Origin: Streptomyces sabulosicollis
GTDB lineage: Bacteria; Actinomycetota; Actinomycetes; Streptomycetales; Streptomycetaceae
Assembly (NCBI RefSeq): GCF_016103465.1
Contig: NZ_JAEEAP010000053.1
Span: 1 to 32,023, forward strand
Length of the DNA stretch: 32,023 bases
Direction of reading: 5' to 3'
Each line of letters starts with the position of its first letter. Position 1 is the first letter of the stretch. The translations under genes and the position numbers were made by a program. Shown here piece by piece: positions 1 through 7,977 of this stretch. The notes under the pieces were generated by a model. That model worked only from the letters and a program-made list of their open reading frames with translations, was not told where the DNA came from and made no database searches.

Positions 1-2
1 GG

Positions 3-341
3 GTGGGGCCCGGGTGTCTCGGGCTGCTGTGGCTGGGGCTCGCGGCGCGCGGCTTCGCGTCGGCCAGACAGCGGGACCGGCGGGCGCGCTGGCTCGACGC
101 GCTGCGCCCGGACGCCGGGGAGGCGTCCGCCCGCCCCACCGGGCCCTGGCAGGCGCTGCGCGAGGGGTATCTGGCGTCCCTGGCGATCCCTCAGCCCCCG
201 GCCCGGCGGGCACGACGTCCGGTGGAGCGAGAGATGGAGCGGGACATGGCCGACTTCCTCACCGCGCTCGGTCCGCCTCCGCCACGCGCGGCGGGCGCGG
301 GCCCCGCACCCCGTCCGGACCGTCCGGGGGAGGCTCCGTGA
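3..341 (+). CDS. C-terminal part of an unidentified protein (cut by window edge)
   Basis: The reading frame is open from the left edge and stops at TGA 339-341, so the true start is probably outside the window. What remains is about 112 residues: a short hydrophobic stretch (LGLLWLGLAA), then an Arg/Asp-rich segment and a Pro/Ala-rich tail. I recognise no domain. The stop overlaps the GTG start of the next gene (GTGA), which suggests translational coupling and a shared role with the small membrane protein that follows. The function is unknown. Confidence 0.5.
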   Translation: MGPGCLGLLWLGLAARGFASARQRDRRARWLDALRPDAGEASARPTGPWQALREGYLASLAIPQPPARRARRPVEREMERDMADFLTALGPPPPRAAGAGPAPRPDRPGEAP

Positions 342-700
342 GCGAGAACACCAGTGAGAACCCCGTGCCGGGCAGCCCGCCGGAGACGGCGGTGCCCTGG
401 GGCGACCGGCTGCCGGTGGAGCAGGCCAAGGAGTGGGAGGCGGTCAGGCCCGGCACGGTGGAGTGGATGCTCACCGAGCTCCAGCGGGAGCGGGAGCACC
501 GTCGCCGCATGGACTGGGTCCACACGGGGCTGCAGGCGTTCGGCTCGCTGCTGGGCGCGGGCACGGTCGTGGCGTACATCTGGGTGGCCACGTACTTCCT
601 CGCCCACGACGCCGCCACCCAGGGCGCGGCCATCCTCGGCGGCGGCACGGCCGCCCTGGTCGGAGGGTTCCTCGGCAAGCGCTACGGCGACCGGCGCTGA
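338..700 (+). CDS. Small two-helix membrane protein
   Basis: I chose GTG 338 because it overlaps the preceding stop (GTGA) and gives a 120-residue protein; longer readings of this frame only shadow the upstream gene. The N-terminus is polar (MSENTSENPVPG), followed by a charged amphipathic stretch (VEWMLTELQREREHRRRMDW, about residues 46-65). Two hydrophobic segments follow, roughly 72-92 (FGSLLGAGTVVAYIWVATYF) and 97-113, ending in a basic tail (KRYGDRR). This layout suggests an inner-membrane protein with a cytoplasmic coiled region. No enzymatic motif is visible. Coupling to the upstream gene suggests the two products act together. Confidence 0.7.
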   Translation: MSENTSENPVPGSPPETAVPWGDRLPVEQAKEWEAVRPGTVEWMLTELQREREHRRRMDWVHTGLQAFGSLLGAGTVVAYIWVATYFLAHDAATQGAAILGGGTAALVGGFLGKRYGDRR

Positions 701-836
701 GCCCGGCAGCCGCGGGCCGCCCCCCAGGGGATCCGTGGCTCCGGCCGGGGAGTGAGCAGGATGTCGCTTCCTTACGTATGAGGGGGCGGGCCTTCGCCGT
801 CCGAGGCCCCCGGCTGGATCGACGTAAGGAGACAGG

Positions 837-2156
837 GTGGTGAAGCACATGCGGCGCGGCGTGCGCCGGGTCGTGCGGTTCGCGGCTGTCGGGGCACTGG
901 TCTGTGGCGGGGTGATGGTCTCGCAGGCCGGGCCGGGCGGATCGGCCCACGGCACGACCGGGAGCGACGGTTCGAGAGCCCTGAGCGCGCAGCGGACGGA
1001 CGATGTGGGCGGACGGCTGGTGTCCGCGCTCGGCGCCTCCCGTACGGCGGGCAACTGGATCGGGGCCGACGGCCGCCCGGTGGTCGCGGTGACGGACGAC
1101 ACGGCGGCGGGCGAGGTCAGCCGGGCCGGGGCCACCGCCAAGCGGGTGCGCTACAGCATGGAAGACCTGGACTCCGCGACCGAGAAGCTGCGCTCGGCGC
1201 CCCGGGTGGCGGGCACCGCGTGGATGGTGGACCCCAAGTCCAACCAGGTGGTGCTGGTCGGCGACAGCACCGTCTCCGCCGCCCGGTGGAGGAAGATGAA
1301 GGACCTCGCCGCGGAGGTGGGCGGCGAGGTGCGCGCACAGCGGACGGAGGGCTCCTTCACCACCAGGACCGCCGGTGCCTCCCCGATGTTCACCAACGGC
1401 AGCCGCTGCTCGGCCGGTTTCAACGTCACCGACGGCCGGACCGGTTTCATCCTGACGGCGGGGCACTGCGGCCCCAACGGCACCCCCTGGTTCACCGACG
1501 GCACCGGCTCCACCCGCATCGGCACCACGGTCCGGAGCAGCTTCCCCGGCAATGACTTCTCGCTGGTGCGCTACGACAACGCCGCGCTCGACCAGAGCAG
1601 CGTGGTCAACGTCGGCGGCGGCCAGGCGGTGCGGGTCACCGGTGTGGCCGATCCGGTCGTGGGCCAGGAGGTGTTCCGCAGCGGCAGCACCACCGGGCTG
1701 CGCTCGGGCAAGGTGACCGGGCTCAACGCGACGGTCAACTACCCCGAGGGCACGGTCACCGGGCTCGTCCAGACCACCGTGTGCGCCGAGCCAGGGGACA
1801 GCGGCGGGCCGCTCTTCGCCCAGGGCGTGGCGCTCGGCGTCACCTCCGGTGGCAGCGGCGACTGCGACCGGGGCGGGGTGACCTTCTTCCAGCCCGTGAC
1901 CAAGGCGCTGACCACGCTCGGGGTGACCATCCCGGGCGCCAAGGCGCAGAGCCCCAGCCCGTCCATCGCCTCCGGCGCGGCCGGGAGTTCAGGGACCGAC
2001 GACGGCGTCTCGACGCTCGACGACATCGTGGCGTACGCCCAGAGCTTCGGCCCCGGTCTGGCGGTCATCGTGGTGGGGTTCGTGGGGCTGCTGTCCACCC
2101 TGACCATCCGGCCCCGGCGCCGCCGCTACCGCGGCTACTCCACCGGCTGGGGGTGA
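837..2156 (+). CDS. Membrane-anchored trypsin-like (S1) serine protease with pro-region
   Basis: This is a 439-residue precursor starting at GTG 837, with AAGGAG at 826-831 as ribosome binding site. A basic N-terminus and hydrophobic core (about 1-30) form a signal peptide. Residues of about 50-180 look like a pro-region, and the protease domain runs from about 185 to 365. The catalytic triad is visible: His210 in TAGHCG, Asp240 in GNDFSLVRYD and Ser322 in GDSGGP. Cysteine pairs C191/C211 and C316/C343 match streptogrisin-type disulfides. Unlike secreted streptogrisins it ends in a Ser/Gly linker, a membrane segment (about 405-424) and an Arg-rich tail, so it is probably tethered outside the cell. 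A close relative lies at 18946-20217. Its 3' end overlaps the convergent gene by 22 bp. The substrate is unknown. Confidence 0.9.
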   Translation: MVKHMRRGVRRVVRFAAVGALVCGGVMVSQAGPGGSAHGTTGSDGSRALSAQRTDDVGGRLVSALGASRTAGNWIGADGRPVVAVTDDTAAGEVSRAGATAKRVRYSMEDLDSATEKLRSAPRVAGTAWMVDPKSNQVVLVGDSTVSAARWRKMKDLAAEVGGEVRAQRTEGSFTTRTAGASPMFTNGSRCSAGFNVTDGRTGFILTAGHCGPNGTPWFTDGTGSTRIGTTVRSSFPGNDFSLVRYDNAALDQSSVVNVGGGQAVRVTGVADPVVGQEVFRSGSTTGLRSGKVTGLNATVNYPEGTVTGLVQTTVCAEPGDSGGPLFAQGVALGVTSGGSGDCDRGGVTFFQPVTKALTTLGVTIPGAKAQSPSPSIASGAAGSSGTDDGVSTLDDIVAYAQSFGPGLAVIVVGFVGLLSTLTIRPRRRRYRGYSTGWG

Positions 2157-3175
2157 GCCGCCCGGGTGGCCTCCCGGGGAGGTGGCAGCGGGCAGACCGC
2201 GATGCCCCGTTCGAGGAGGCTGCCCATGACGAGGAGGCCGTCGAGCGCACACGCGCTCGTGGCCATCCGGTACGGGGTCCGGCGCCGCACCAGATGGCGG
2301 ACGACCCGGCCGTCGGGGCCGATCGCCAGGGCGCGCACCGTGGGCCGCGGGCGGGGGTTGAGCCGGGTGGCGACGGGCACCGCCGCCCTTCTGAGCGGGG
2401 CGGGTGCGCGGTGCAGCAGATCGAGGGCGGGCTCCCGCGGCGCGGCTATGGCCACCCAGATGACGCCGTCGGGGCCACGGGTGAGATTGTCCGGGAAGCC
2501 CGGCAGATCGCGGAGGAGAAGGTCCCGCGTCCCCGCGCGGCGGCCGGTCAGCCACAGCCGGCCGATCCGGTAGGCGCCGCTCTCCACCACGGCCACGTAC
2601 GACTCGTCGGCGGCGAGGGCGACCCCGTTGGCGAACCGCAGCCCGTCCAATACCACCTCCGGGCGGCCGCCCGGCCGCAGCCGGAGCAGCTGCCCGGTGG
2701 CGGTGTTCTCCAGGATGTCGCCGAGCCAGTCCTCCAGGCCGTGGCGGCGGCTGGACACGGTGAAGTACACCGTGCCGTCCGCCGCCGTGGCGACATTGCT
2801 GCAGAACCGCAGCGGCCTGCCGTCCACCTCGTCGGCCACCACCCGCACGGACCCGTCGTCCGGCATGACCCGCAGCAGCCCGCGCCGCGCGTCGCACACC
2901 AGCAGCCCGCCGTCGGGGCAGGGGACGAGCCCCAGCGGGCGGCCACCGGTGTGCGCGAGCACCTCGGAGCGGACGAGCTCATGCTCCGCGGACAGCGTCA
3001 GCCGCCGGACGGCCCCGTCCGCCGTCCCGGTCAGGATCCGGCCCTCCGCGTCGACGGCGACGTGTTCGGGCCCGTGCGCCTCCGGCGCCAGGACCCGTGG
3101 ATACGGCAGTGGTTCGGCCGCCACGCCCCTCGGCGCGGGGGAGGGTGTCCGCGCACCGGCTCGCGTTCGCGGCAT
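2135..3175 (-). CDS. SMP-30/gluconolactonase/strictosidine-synthase-like beta-propeller protein
   Basis: The 346-residue protein has repeating beta-propeller blades, including PEHVAVDAEGRILTGTADG, FCSNVATAADGTVYFTVSS, LRFANGVALAADESYVAVVE and GFPDNLTRGPDGVIWVA. The strictosidine-synthase-like signature around 'ANGVALAADESYVAVVES' is clear. Proteins of this superfamily are metal-dependent lactonases or arylesterases, or have no known activity; the sequence does not identify the substrate. No signal peptide is evident. I chose ATG 3175 rather than an earlier in-frame ATG because it sits 4 nt after the stop of the upstream membrane-protein gene, giving close coupling. It is probably the last gene of the operon that begins with the GH2 enzyme. 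Confidence 0.85.
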   Translation of the reverse strand: MPRTRAGARTPSPAPRGVAAEPLPYPRVLAPEAHGPEHVAVDAEGRILTGTADGAVRRLTLSAEHELVRSEVLAHTGGRPLGLVPCPDGGLLVCDARRGLLRVMPDDGSVRVVADEVDGRPLRFCSNVATAADGTVYFTVSSRRHGLEDWLGDILENTATGQLLRLRPGGRPEVVLDGLRFANGVALAADESYVAVVESGAYRIGRLWLTGRRAGTRDLLLRDLPGFPDNLTRGPDGVIWVAIAAPREPALDLLHRAPAPLRRAAVPVATRLNPRPRPTVRALAIGPDGRVVRHLVRRRTPYRMATSACALDGLLVMGSLLERGIAVCPLPPPREATRAAHPQPVE

Positions 3176-3179
3176 GCGC

Positions 3180-3824
3180 TCACGCCGCCTTACGGGCCTT
3201 GGCGGCCCTGAGGCACCGCCGCATCTCCTCGGCGTAGGGCAGCACCACACAGGCGCCGATGCCGAGCCCGATGGCCGCCAGATAGCGGGCGGGCAGCGGG
3301 TTGTCCTTGGGCAGCAGCTTCCAGTCCTCGGGCCGGTCCCCGCCGCGCAGCGCCGCGCGGACCTGGTCCCAGTGCAGACAGCAGGTGAAGGCCATCGCCG
3401 ACAGCGGCAGGACCTCGAGGAAGCTGTGGATGTGCTGCTCCACCGGACGCACCTCGCGCTCCCCGGTGGCCAGGCTCACATCCCACAGCGCCGTGGCGCC
3501 ATGGGCGACGGCCGCTCCGCCCATCACCGACAGCACCAGCGGATTGACCCGGGCCAGCAGTCCCATCGCGACGGGGACACCGGCCTCCGTCATCATCAGG
3601 GCGTGGATCGCCGACTCCTTCGTGCCCGACGTCTCCTCGATCCTGGTCCGGCGGTGCATGAGCCAGTCCGCCACCGCCGGGACGAACCACAGCGGCATCA
3701 CCCCGTACATCAGGAACCGCCGGTTGGCGTCCTCGACGTCCACGGCGTCGCGCGGCACCTCCAGATCGCGGGGCCGCCGCCACCGCCGCCACGCACGGGT
3801 CACCGGGCTACGGGAAAGAGTCAT
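3180..3824 (-). CDS. His/Glu-rich conserved integral membrane protein, function unknown
   Basis: This 214-residue protein has about four membrane segments and starts at ATG 3824 behind GGAGG (3829-3833). Its striking property is an array of potential metal ligands in or beside the helices: D53/H57 (DWLMH), E63, E70/H74 (ESAIH), E80, H108, D115 (ALWD), E129, H131/H133 (EQHIH), E137 and H151 (HWD). From memory this pattern belongs to a widespread uncharacterised family that is sometimes mislabelled diguanylate cyclase in proteobacterial genomes; no GGDEF motif is present here. The ligand pattern suggests a di-metal membrane enzyme, which is inference. The gene lies 4 nt before the SMP-30-like gene, so the two are probably co-translated. 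Confidence 0.8.
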   Translation of the reverse strand: MTLSRSPVTRAWRRWRRPRDLEVPRDAVDVEDANRRFLMYGVMPLWFVPAVADWLMHRRTRIEETSGTKESAIHALMMTEAGVPVAMGLLARVNPLVLSVMGGAAVAHGATALWDVSLATGEREVRPVEQHIHSFLEVLPLSAMAFTCCLHWDQVRAALRGGDRPEDWKLLPKDNPLPARYLAAIGLGIGACVVLPYAEEMRRCLRAAKARKAA

Positions 3825-3943
3825 CTCGCCTCCAGCACGACGTCGGAGAAGTCGGGTGCCCTCTTGGTATCGCGGACAAACGGCCGCGGGAGGCTTCCAC
3901 CCGTCCGGCGTGGCGCGGCTCGGCGTGTGACCCGGCCGCTCAC
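3821..3943 (-). CDS. Candidate 40-residue ORF or gene remnant
   Basis: Between the GH2 stop and the membrane-protein start there is an open frame of 40 codons from GTG 3943 to TGA 3821-3823. Its start is 12 nt after the GH2 stop, and GAGGGG (3952-3957) stands 8 nt upstream as a good ribosome binding site. Its stop overlaps the next start (ATGA). The C-terminal half, FVRDTKRAPDFSDVVLEAR, looks like real protein, while the N-terminal half is Arg-rich and low in complexity. It may be a small coupling ORF or the surviving 3' end of a lost gene. I recognise no family. Confidence 0.4.
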   Translation of the reverse strand: MSGRVTRRAAPRRTGGSLPRPFVRDTKRAPDFSDVVLEAR

Positions 3944-3955
3944 CCGGCCGTCCCC

Positions 3956-6900
3956 TCAGCCGTCACCGGCCTCGAGGGCGACGATGCGCTGGGCGCCGTC
4001 CGGCGCGCCCGGATGACGGCTGGTGAGGTCCAGCCGCAGCCGAGAGGTGCGGACCGGGTCGAAGGTGATGACCGTCGGGGCGTCGGAGGCGGTGGCCCAG
4101 GTGATGGACGCCCCGCGCACCGGCACGTAGGCGCGGCCGTTCCACGCCGAGACCTCGATCGAGGCGGGCAGGGTGTGCCGGGCGTCGACGGTGAAGGACA
4201 CCTCGACGCGGCGCAGCCGCCGCCTCCCGCTCCAGGTCACCGAGACCCAGTCGGCCTTCCGGGCGCCGTCGAAGGCGGGGAGCAGCGCCGTGGCGGGCTT
4301 GTGGAAGGCGTTGGACCAGCCGGTGGCCGGATCGCCGTCCAGCATGGCCGAGGGCAGGGTCGTCGGCGCGCCCGAATAGCTGGCGTCGGCCAGTGGGTGG
4401 TGCGGGGCGCCGGGGCCGGGGTCGGGTGTGAACGGCGTGGGACGGGTGACCGGCTCCGACGTACCGCCGGTGGCGCGGACGGTGATGGTCGCGGTGCGCA
4501 GCCCCACCGAGCGGGCGGTGACGGTCAGCGGCCCGGCCTCGGTTCCGGCGCGGACGATGGCCAGGGCCTTGCCGTGGAAGGCGGTGCGGGTGCTCGCCTG
4601 GTAGCGCTCGGCGCTCTCCTGGCGGCCGTTGTCGACCCCGGCCAGGGAGCCTCCGGTGACCTTGAAGGCGATCAGATGGTCGGCGCCGGGCACCACCACA
4701 CCGTGGGCGTCGACGACTTCGGCGGTCACGAAGCACAGTGAGCGGCCGTCGGCGTCGACGGTCTCGCGGTCGGGGGTGAGCCGCACGGCGTGCGGGCGTC
4801 CCGCCGTGCGCAGCACATCGGTGGCCACGACCCGGCCGCCGCGCCGGGCCACGGCCTTCAGCTCACCCGGTGCGAACGGCACCTTCCAGGTGAGGTGGAG
4901 CTTTCCGGCGCTGCCGCCCGGACTGGTGTAGCTGCCGGGGTAGGGGCCGGAGGTGACGGTCTTGTCGTCGCCGGTCGGCTCGGTGGTCTCCAGGTAGCCG
5001 CGGCCGTCCGTGGTCTTCTTGGCGTCGAACTCACGGACCCCCAGCGACCGGCCGCCCAGGAACAGCTCCACGGTGGCGACGTTGGAGTAGGCCCACACCT
5101 CCACGGTCTCGCCCGGCCGGTGGCTGGTCCAGTCCATGGGGACCAGATGGACCATGGGTTCGCTCGTCCACTGGCTCCTGAAGAGGTGGTACATGTCCTT
5201 GGGGAAGCCCGCGGTGTCCACCGCGCCGAAGAAGGACGCCTTCACCGGGAACACGTCGTACGGCGTGGGCTCGCCGATGTAGTCGATGCCCGACCACAGG
5301 AACTGCCCGGCGAAGAACTTCCGGTCCCGGTCCTTCTTCAGTCCGTACTCGCCGCTCATCGTCCAGGAGGCGAGGTTGTTGTCGTAAGCGGAGGTCTGCC
5401 GCCTGCCGGGGGTGTGGTTCTCGCCCGTGTTGAGGTGCTCGGGCTCCTGATAGGCGCCGCGGGTGGAGGTTTCCGAGGAGGACTCGGACTCGAAGAGGAA
5501 CAGATGCGGATAGCGGGCGTGCAGGGCGTCCACCGAGGCGGCGGTGTTGTAGTTGAGGCCGAGCCCGTCCAGCTTGGCGAGCATCAGATCGGCGGGGGAG
5601 CCCTCGGCGGGCAGCGCGCGGTACTTGTCCGAGCCGATCACCACGGGCCTGGTGTCATCGGCCGCGCGCACGGCGTCGATGAGCCGCTGGGCCATCTGAA
5701 GCCCCGCGGCGCTGGTGGAGTCGGGGATCTCGTTGCCGATGGACCACATGACGACGGCGGGGGAGTTGCGGGCGGCGCGCACCATCTCGGTGATGTCCGC
5801 CTCGCAGTGCTCGTCGAAGAAGCGCCCGTAGTCATAGGTGTTCTTGCCGGTGCGCCAGCAGTCGAACGCCTCCACCAGCATCACGATGCCGAGCCGTTCG
5901 CAGACCTCGATCACCTCCGGCGCGGGCGGATTGTGCGAGGTGCGCAGGGCGTTGACGCCCATGCTCTTCATGATGGTCAGCTGGCGCAGCACGGCGTCGG
6001 CATTGACGGCGGCGCCCAGCGCGCCCAGGTCATGGTGGAGATCGACGCCCTGGAGCTTGGTGTATCGGCCGTTCAACGAGAACCCGTGGTCGGGGTCGAA
6101 GGTGGCGTGGCGGAGCCCGAAGGGGGTGCGGTACCGGTCGGTGGTGTCCTGGCCCACTCGCAGTTCGGTCTCCAGGACATAGCGCCGTGGGGTGTCGAAC
6201 GACCACAGCCGCGGCCGGTCGATCCGCAGCTCCTGGGTGGCGGTACGGGTGTCACCCGCCCCGACGGTGAGGGTGGAGCGCGCCTGGACCACCATGTGCC
6301 CGTCGGGGTCCTTGACCGTGGAGACCACGGTGACCGGCTTCCGGCCGTCCGACTCGTTGACCACGAGGGTGCGCGCCCGCACGGTGGCGTATCCGGCGCG
6401 CAGGGTGGTGGCCAGCCCAGGGGTGGTGAGGTACGTGCCCCACCGGGCCACATGGACCGGGTCGGTGACCACGAGCCGGGCGTGGCGGTAGATGCCGCTG
6501 CCCGAGTACCAGCGGCTGCTGGGCAGCCGGTTGCGCACCTTCACGGCGAGGACGTTGGGGGTGGTGCCGTCGGTGTGGGCCACGTCGGTGAGGTCGAGGG
6601 CGAAGCCGGTGTATCCGTAGGGGTGCTCGCCGATGAGCCGTCCGTTGCAGTACACGGACGAGTCCATGTAGACACCGTCGAACTCGACGGAGATCCGCTT
6701 GCCCTCGAGGGCTCGCGGCAGGGTGAAGGCGGTGCGGTACCAGCCGAGGCCGCCGGGCAGGAATCCGGTGCCGCCGCTGGTGCCGTGGTCGGTGGTGGGG
6801 GTGCGCTCGATGCTCCAGTCGTGCGGCACCGCGACCTCGCGCCAGGCCGAGTCGTCGTACGCCGGGTCGTGGGCGTTTCCGTACGCGCCGGTCGGGTCGG

Positions 6901-7072
6901 TGATGCCGCCGGGGTTGACGAGGGCGAAGCGCCAGCCGTCCGTGAGCGGGATAATCCGTCCCCCCGCGGCGCGGGACGCGGTGGCGCCTTGAGCGGGACC
7001 GGCCGTGACCAGTGCCCCGGCCATCGGGGCGGCGGTGCCTGCGAGCAGTATCGATCTGCGCGTGACCGCCAT
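3956..7072 (-). CDS. Secreted GH2 beta-galactosidase-like glycoside hydrolase
   Basis: This is a 1038-residue precursor. I chose ATG 7072 because it begins a Tat signal peptide (TRRSILLAG, ending near residue 32) and has AAGGGGA upstream; the frame before it is promoter DNA. The order is a sugar-binding jelly-roll domain (about 40-200), an Ig-like domain, and a TIM barrel with acid/base Glu448 (WSIGNEIP) and probable nucleophile Glu530 (FLFESES, 8 residues before RG). FLWSGIDYIGEPTPYD follows. C-terminal parts are beta-domains of the DUF4982 and bacterial Ig-like types and, from about 890, a discoidin/F5-8-type carbohydrate-binding module (ADASYSGAPTTLPSAMLDGD). Such enzymes remove terminal beta-galactosyl or related residues from glycans; exact specificity cannot be read. 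It heads the operon running to 2135. Confidence 0.9.
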   Translation of the reverse strand: MAVTRRSILLAGTAAPMAGALVTAGPAQGATASRAAGGRIIPLTDGWRFALVNPGGITDPTGAYGNAHDPAYDDSAWREVAVPHDWSIERTPTTDHGTSGGTGFLPGGLGWYRTAFTLPRALEGKRISVEFDGVYMDSSVYCNGRLIGEHPYGYTGFALDLTDVAHTDGTTPNVLAVKVRNRLPSSRWYSGSGIYRHARLVVTDPVHVARWGTYLTTPGLATTLRAGYATVRARTLVVNESDGRKPVTVVSTVKDPDGHMVVQARSTLTVGAGDTRTATQELRIDRPRLWSFDTPRRYVLETELRVGQDTTDRYRTPFGLRHATFDPDHGFSLNGRYTKLQGVDLHHDLGALGAAVNADAVLRQLTIMKSMGVNALRTSHNPPAPEVIEVCERLGIVMLVEAFDCWRTGKNTYDYGRFFDEHCEADITEMVRAARNSPAVVMWSIGNEIPDSTSAAGLQMAQRLIDAVRAADDTRPVVIGSDKYRALPAEGSPADLMLAKLDGLGLNYNTAASVDALHARYPHLFLFESESSSETSTRGAYQEPEHLNTGENHTPGRRQTSAYDNNLASWTMSGEYGLKKDRDRKFFAGQFLWSGIDYIGEPTPYDVFPVKASFFGAVDTAGFPKDMYHLFRSQWTSEPMVHLVPMDWTSHRPGETVEVWAYSNVATVELFLGGRSLGVREFDAKKTTDGRGYLETTEPTGDDKTVTSGPYPGSYTSPGGSAGKLHLTWKVPFAPGELKAVARRGGRVVATDVLRTAGRPHAVRLTPDRETVDADGRSLCFVTAEVVDAHGVVVPGADHLIAFKVTGGSLAGVDNGRQESAERYQASTRTAFHGKALAIVRAGTEAGPLTVTARSVGLRTATITVRATGGTSEPVTRPTPFTPDPGPGAPHHPLADASYSGAPTTLPSAMLDGDPATGWSNAFHKPATALLPAFDGARKADWVSVTWSGRRRLRRVEVSFTVDARHTLPASIEVSAWNGRAYVPVRGASITWATASDAPTVITFDPVRTSRLRLDLTSRHPGAPDGAQRIVALEAGDG

Positions 7073-7101
7073 CGCGATCCCCTTCTCTTCGATTGTGTGG
7101 T

Positions 7102-7140
7102 GCGCAAGGGCCGTTGACCGACCACAACGGCCCTTTGCGC
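7102..7140. promoter_or_regulatory. Long inverted repeat before the GH2 start (candidate operator)
   Basis: GCGCAAGGGCCGTTG at 7102-7116 is repeated inverted at 7125-7140 with one extra base, around an 8-nt spacer. The right arm runs into the 8-bp palindrome TTGCGCAA at 7135-7142. It lies between the likely promoter and the GH2 start codon, where a repressor could block transcription. Core palindromes centred on CG are typical of LacI-family operators, which often control glycoside hydrolases; assigning a LacI protein is inference. A 5'-UTR hairpin is the alternative. Confidence 0.6.
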
Positions 7141-7145
7141 AACAG

Positions 7146-7176
7146 ATTCTGACAGTTTCAAACAGGGAACTGTCAA
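7146..7176 (-). promoter_or_regulatory. Candidate promoter of the GH2 operon with overlapping inverted repeat
   Basis: On the minus strand a consensus TTGACA (7171-7176) is followed after 19 nt by CAGAAT (7146-7151), a weak -10. A second inverted repeat, GACAGTT 7151-7157 / AACTGTC 7168-7174, overlaps both elements. The -35 is strong but the spacer is long, so the exact start is uncertain. Confidence 0.4.
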
Positions 7177-7190
7177 GGGTCCCGCAGGGC

Positions 7191-7886
7191 TCAGCGCCCC
7201 AGCGCGCTGTCGTCGAGGTGGTGGAGCAGATCCGCGGGGTCGCGGTAGATCTCGTCCGCACCGGCCTCCACGAGCATCTGCGGAGGGATGCCACCGGACT
7301 GCAGCGCGACACAGCGCACCCCGGCCTTCACACACGCCACGACGTCCCAGACGGTGTCACCGACGAAGACCGCGTCCCGGGCCGGCACCCCGGCCTGCTC
7401 CAGGGCCTGCTCGACGGGATCCGGCGCGGGTTTGCCCTCCTCGACGTCGTCCGAGCTGAGGACGGCCCCGATGGCCTCGTCGGCGTCGATCGCGGCCCGC
7501 ATCGCGGCCAGTTCGTCCCGCGAGGCGGAGCTGGCCAGCACCAGGTACCAGCCGCGGTCGGCCAGGGTGCGCAGCAGGTCCGGGGCGCCGTCGAGGGCGG
7601 GCAGCCGGGGGAAGTACTCCGCGTACAGCGTCTTGTGGGCGGCGCTGATCCGCTCGTCCTCCGACCGGTCCCGGTCCTCGGGCAGCAGACGGTCCATGAG
7701 CTTGTCGGAGCTCATGCCGATGGTGTGGTGGATCTCCCGCATGCCCACCCGGTGCCCCGCCTGCCGCATCGCCTCCCACCAGGTGACGGTGTGCAGGTAG
7801 TTGGTGTCCACGAGCGTGCCGTCCACATCGAACAGCGCGGCCCGGCGGCCGTGGACGTTCTGGTCGGAGGTGCGTTCGCTGCTCAT
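7191..7886 (-). CDS. HAD-superfamily hydrolase (phosphatase)
   Basis: The 231-residue protein starts at ATG 7886, seven bases after GGGAGGAC. The HAD signature is complete: FDVDGTLVD with nucleophile Asp20 and acid/base Asp22, LASSAS (motif II), EEGKPAPDP (motif III Lys) and VFVGDTVWDV (motif IV). A helical cap between motifs I and II (about 30-95) puts it in the phosphoglycolate phosphatase / beta-phosphoglucomutase subgroup. The substrate is likely a small phosphorylated metabolite and cannot be named. The gene stands alone behind the terminator at 7917-7957 and its 3' end faces the GH2 promoter. Confidence 0.88.
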   Translation of the reverse strand: MSSERTSDQNVHGRRAALFDVDGTLVDTNYLHTVTWWEAMRQAGHRVGMREIHHTIGMSSDKLMDRLLPEDRDRSEDERISAAHKTLYAEYFPRLPALDGAPDLLRTLADRGWYLVLASSASRDELAAMRAAIDADEAIGAVLSSDDVEEGKPAPDPVEQALEQAGVPARDAVFVGDTVWDVVACVKAGVRCVALQSGGIPPQMLVEAGADEIYRDPADLLHHLDDSALGR

Positions 7887-7916
7887 CGTGTCCGTCCTCC
7901 CGGAGAGTCGTACGAA

Positions 7917-7957
7917 CGACGAGGTGGCCCCCACCCGCGGCGGGGGCCACCTCGTCG
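7917..7957 (-). terminator. Strong hairpin terminator
   Basis: A perfect 16-bp stem (CGACGAGGTGGCCCCC at 7917-7932 and its complement at 7942-7957) encloses a 9-nt loop. It lies between the stop of the small His-tailed membrane protein (7978) and the HAD start (7886), so on the minus strand it should end the upstream transcript. No U-tract follows, as is common in Streptomyces. Confidence 0.75.
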
Positions 7958-7977
7958 GAAAGGGGACTGGCCGGCAC

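Noticed and set aside
4790-7117. 775-residue open frame on the plus strand opposite the GH2 gene
   Set aside because: Antisense shadow of a strongly supported GH2 enzyme; composition is His/Gly/Val/Arg-rich with no domain, as expected from GC-rich codon bias.
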